Shown here: piece by piece, positions 63,751-64,000 of the stretch
Position numbering within the stretch: the first letter of the stretch is position 1
Layout of the letters: each line of letters starts with the position of its first letter
DNA from: an uncultured Alphaproteobacteria bacterium
Lineage (GTDB): Bacteria; Pseudomonadota; Alphaproteobacteria; RF32; CAG-239
Direction of reading: 5' to 3'
Assembly: GCA_944392255.1 (NCBI GenBank)
Contig: CALXVY010000001.1
Span: 1 to 64,000 of the forward strand
Length of the DNA: 64,000 nucleotides
Program-made: the position numbers and the translations under genes
The notes under the pieces: model-generated
The model's input: only the letters and a program-made list of their open reading frames with translations
The model's database searches: none
Told to the model about the DNA's origin: nothing

Positions 63751-64000
63751 ATGGAAAAGGATTTTAACTATTCTGTTTTACTTGGATTAAAAACTTATAC
63801 AGGTTTTATTTTTAATCCTCTGAGATTGTATGAAATTTTTTATGATGAAAATTCTGAGCGAAGAACAGTTACAATAGACACTATATTAGCCACACCGGTG
63901 TTTGCTGATTTTGTAAAAAAAGCAAAACCATTAGGAAATGGATTTTTTCAGGCAAATGCTTTTAAACATATTTATCAATTAGACTTTGATCAGAAACGTA
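63751..64000 (+). CDS. Hypothetical protein, 3' truncated by the window end
   Basis: A frame opens at the ATG at 63751 and stays open to the last base of the window (83 codons). The translation starts EKDFNYSVLLGLKTYTGFIF and continues with mixed charged and aromatic residues, with no recognised motif. No convincing ribosome site precedes the ATG. It lies where mnmG would be expected but does not resemble it. The coding call is by frame length alone. Confidence 0.55.
   Translation, partial: MEKDFNYSVLLGLKTYTGFIFNPLRLYEIFYDENSERRTVTIDTILATPVFADFVKKAKPLGNGFFQANAFKHIYQLDFDQKR

Overview
The window is a chromosomal segment of an AT-rich alphaproteobacterium, read almost entirely as housekeeping genes. 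Evidence for the class comes from alphaproteobacteria-typical families (a mitofilin/Mic60-like protein next to HemY, a DUF2336 protein, a Tim44-domain protein) and from the gene order secB, tim44-like, mltA, smr, dnaQ, coaE, (origin), rho, mnmE. The AT-richness, short intergenic gaps and many clade-restricted orphans suggest an uncultured, probably host-associated lineage such as the gut alphaproteobacteria (RF32-like). That lineage call is inference. No rRNA, CRISPR array, transposase or prophage was seen.

Layout. 1-650: a tRNA-Gly(GCC) on the minus strand with its promoter and terminator; the tRNA 3' end, terminator and downstream DNA are present twice in tandem. 650-10000: glycosyltransferase, TM2 protein, groESL, an ion channel, a prepilin peptidase, htpG, ferredoxin and a PfkB kinase. 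10-19 kb: typA, orphans, murJ, a DUF2333 protein, an Nfu scaffold, a Bax-like hydrolase that appears to start at ATT, and a DUF2336 protein. 19-30 kb: HD-GYP phosphodiesterase, gloB, an LPD7-like orphan, trmL, a structured palindromic element, glycogen synthase, grpE, ftsK and a HIT protein. 30-40 kb: fabD-fabG, then the envelope/ribosome run lptF-lptD-surA-rsmA, then xerD with a tiny upstream membrane ORF and divergent aroK. 40-50 kb: a second copy of the palindromic element, an archaeal-type ADP-dependent sugar kinase, hemY, mic60, tsaD-nth, lptG, cysK, a Nudix protein, gmk and yicC. 51-54 kb: an SDR, a KpsC-like transferase, a candidate stand-alone structured RNA and an AmpG-like permease. 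54-64 kb: the conserved origin-proximal block.

The strongest biological signal is the 590-bp gap between coaE and rho. It holds two perfect and two near-perfect DnaA boxes, four TTAA-N7-TTAA motifs (three followed by C, the full CtrA consensus) and very AT-rich DNA, at the chromosomal position where alphaproteobacterial origins are known to lie. It is a candidate CtrA-controlled oriC. Other points of interest are the paired palindromic elements beside the stop codons of glgA and the ADP-dependent kinase, the promoter-to-terminator RNA unit at 53.1-53.4 kb, a 14-bp hairpin burying the ribosome binding site of the prepilin peptidase just downstream of htpG, and the ATT start codon.

Functionally the genes cover envelope biogenesis (murJ, lptF, lptG, lptD, surA, mltA, ampG, bax-like), protein quality control (groESL, htpG, grpE, secB), replication and segregation (oriC, dnaQ, ftsK, xerD), RNA modification (rsmA, trmL, tsaD, mnmE), fatty acid initiation (fabD, fabG) and carbohydrate storage and use (glgA, ADP-dependent kinase). 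Several usual partners are absent next to their genes (lptG beside lptF, acpP after fabG, aroB after aroK, hemCD beside hemY, mnmG after mnmE), so the genome has been reshuffled relative to better-known alphaproteobacteria.
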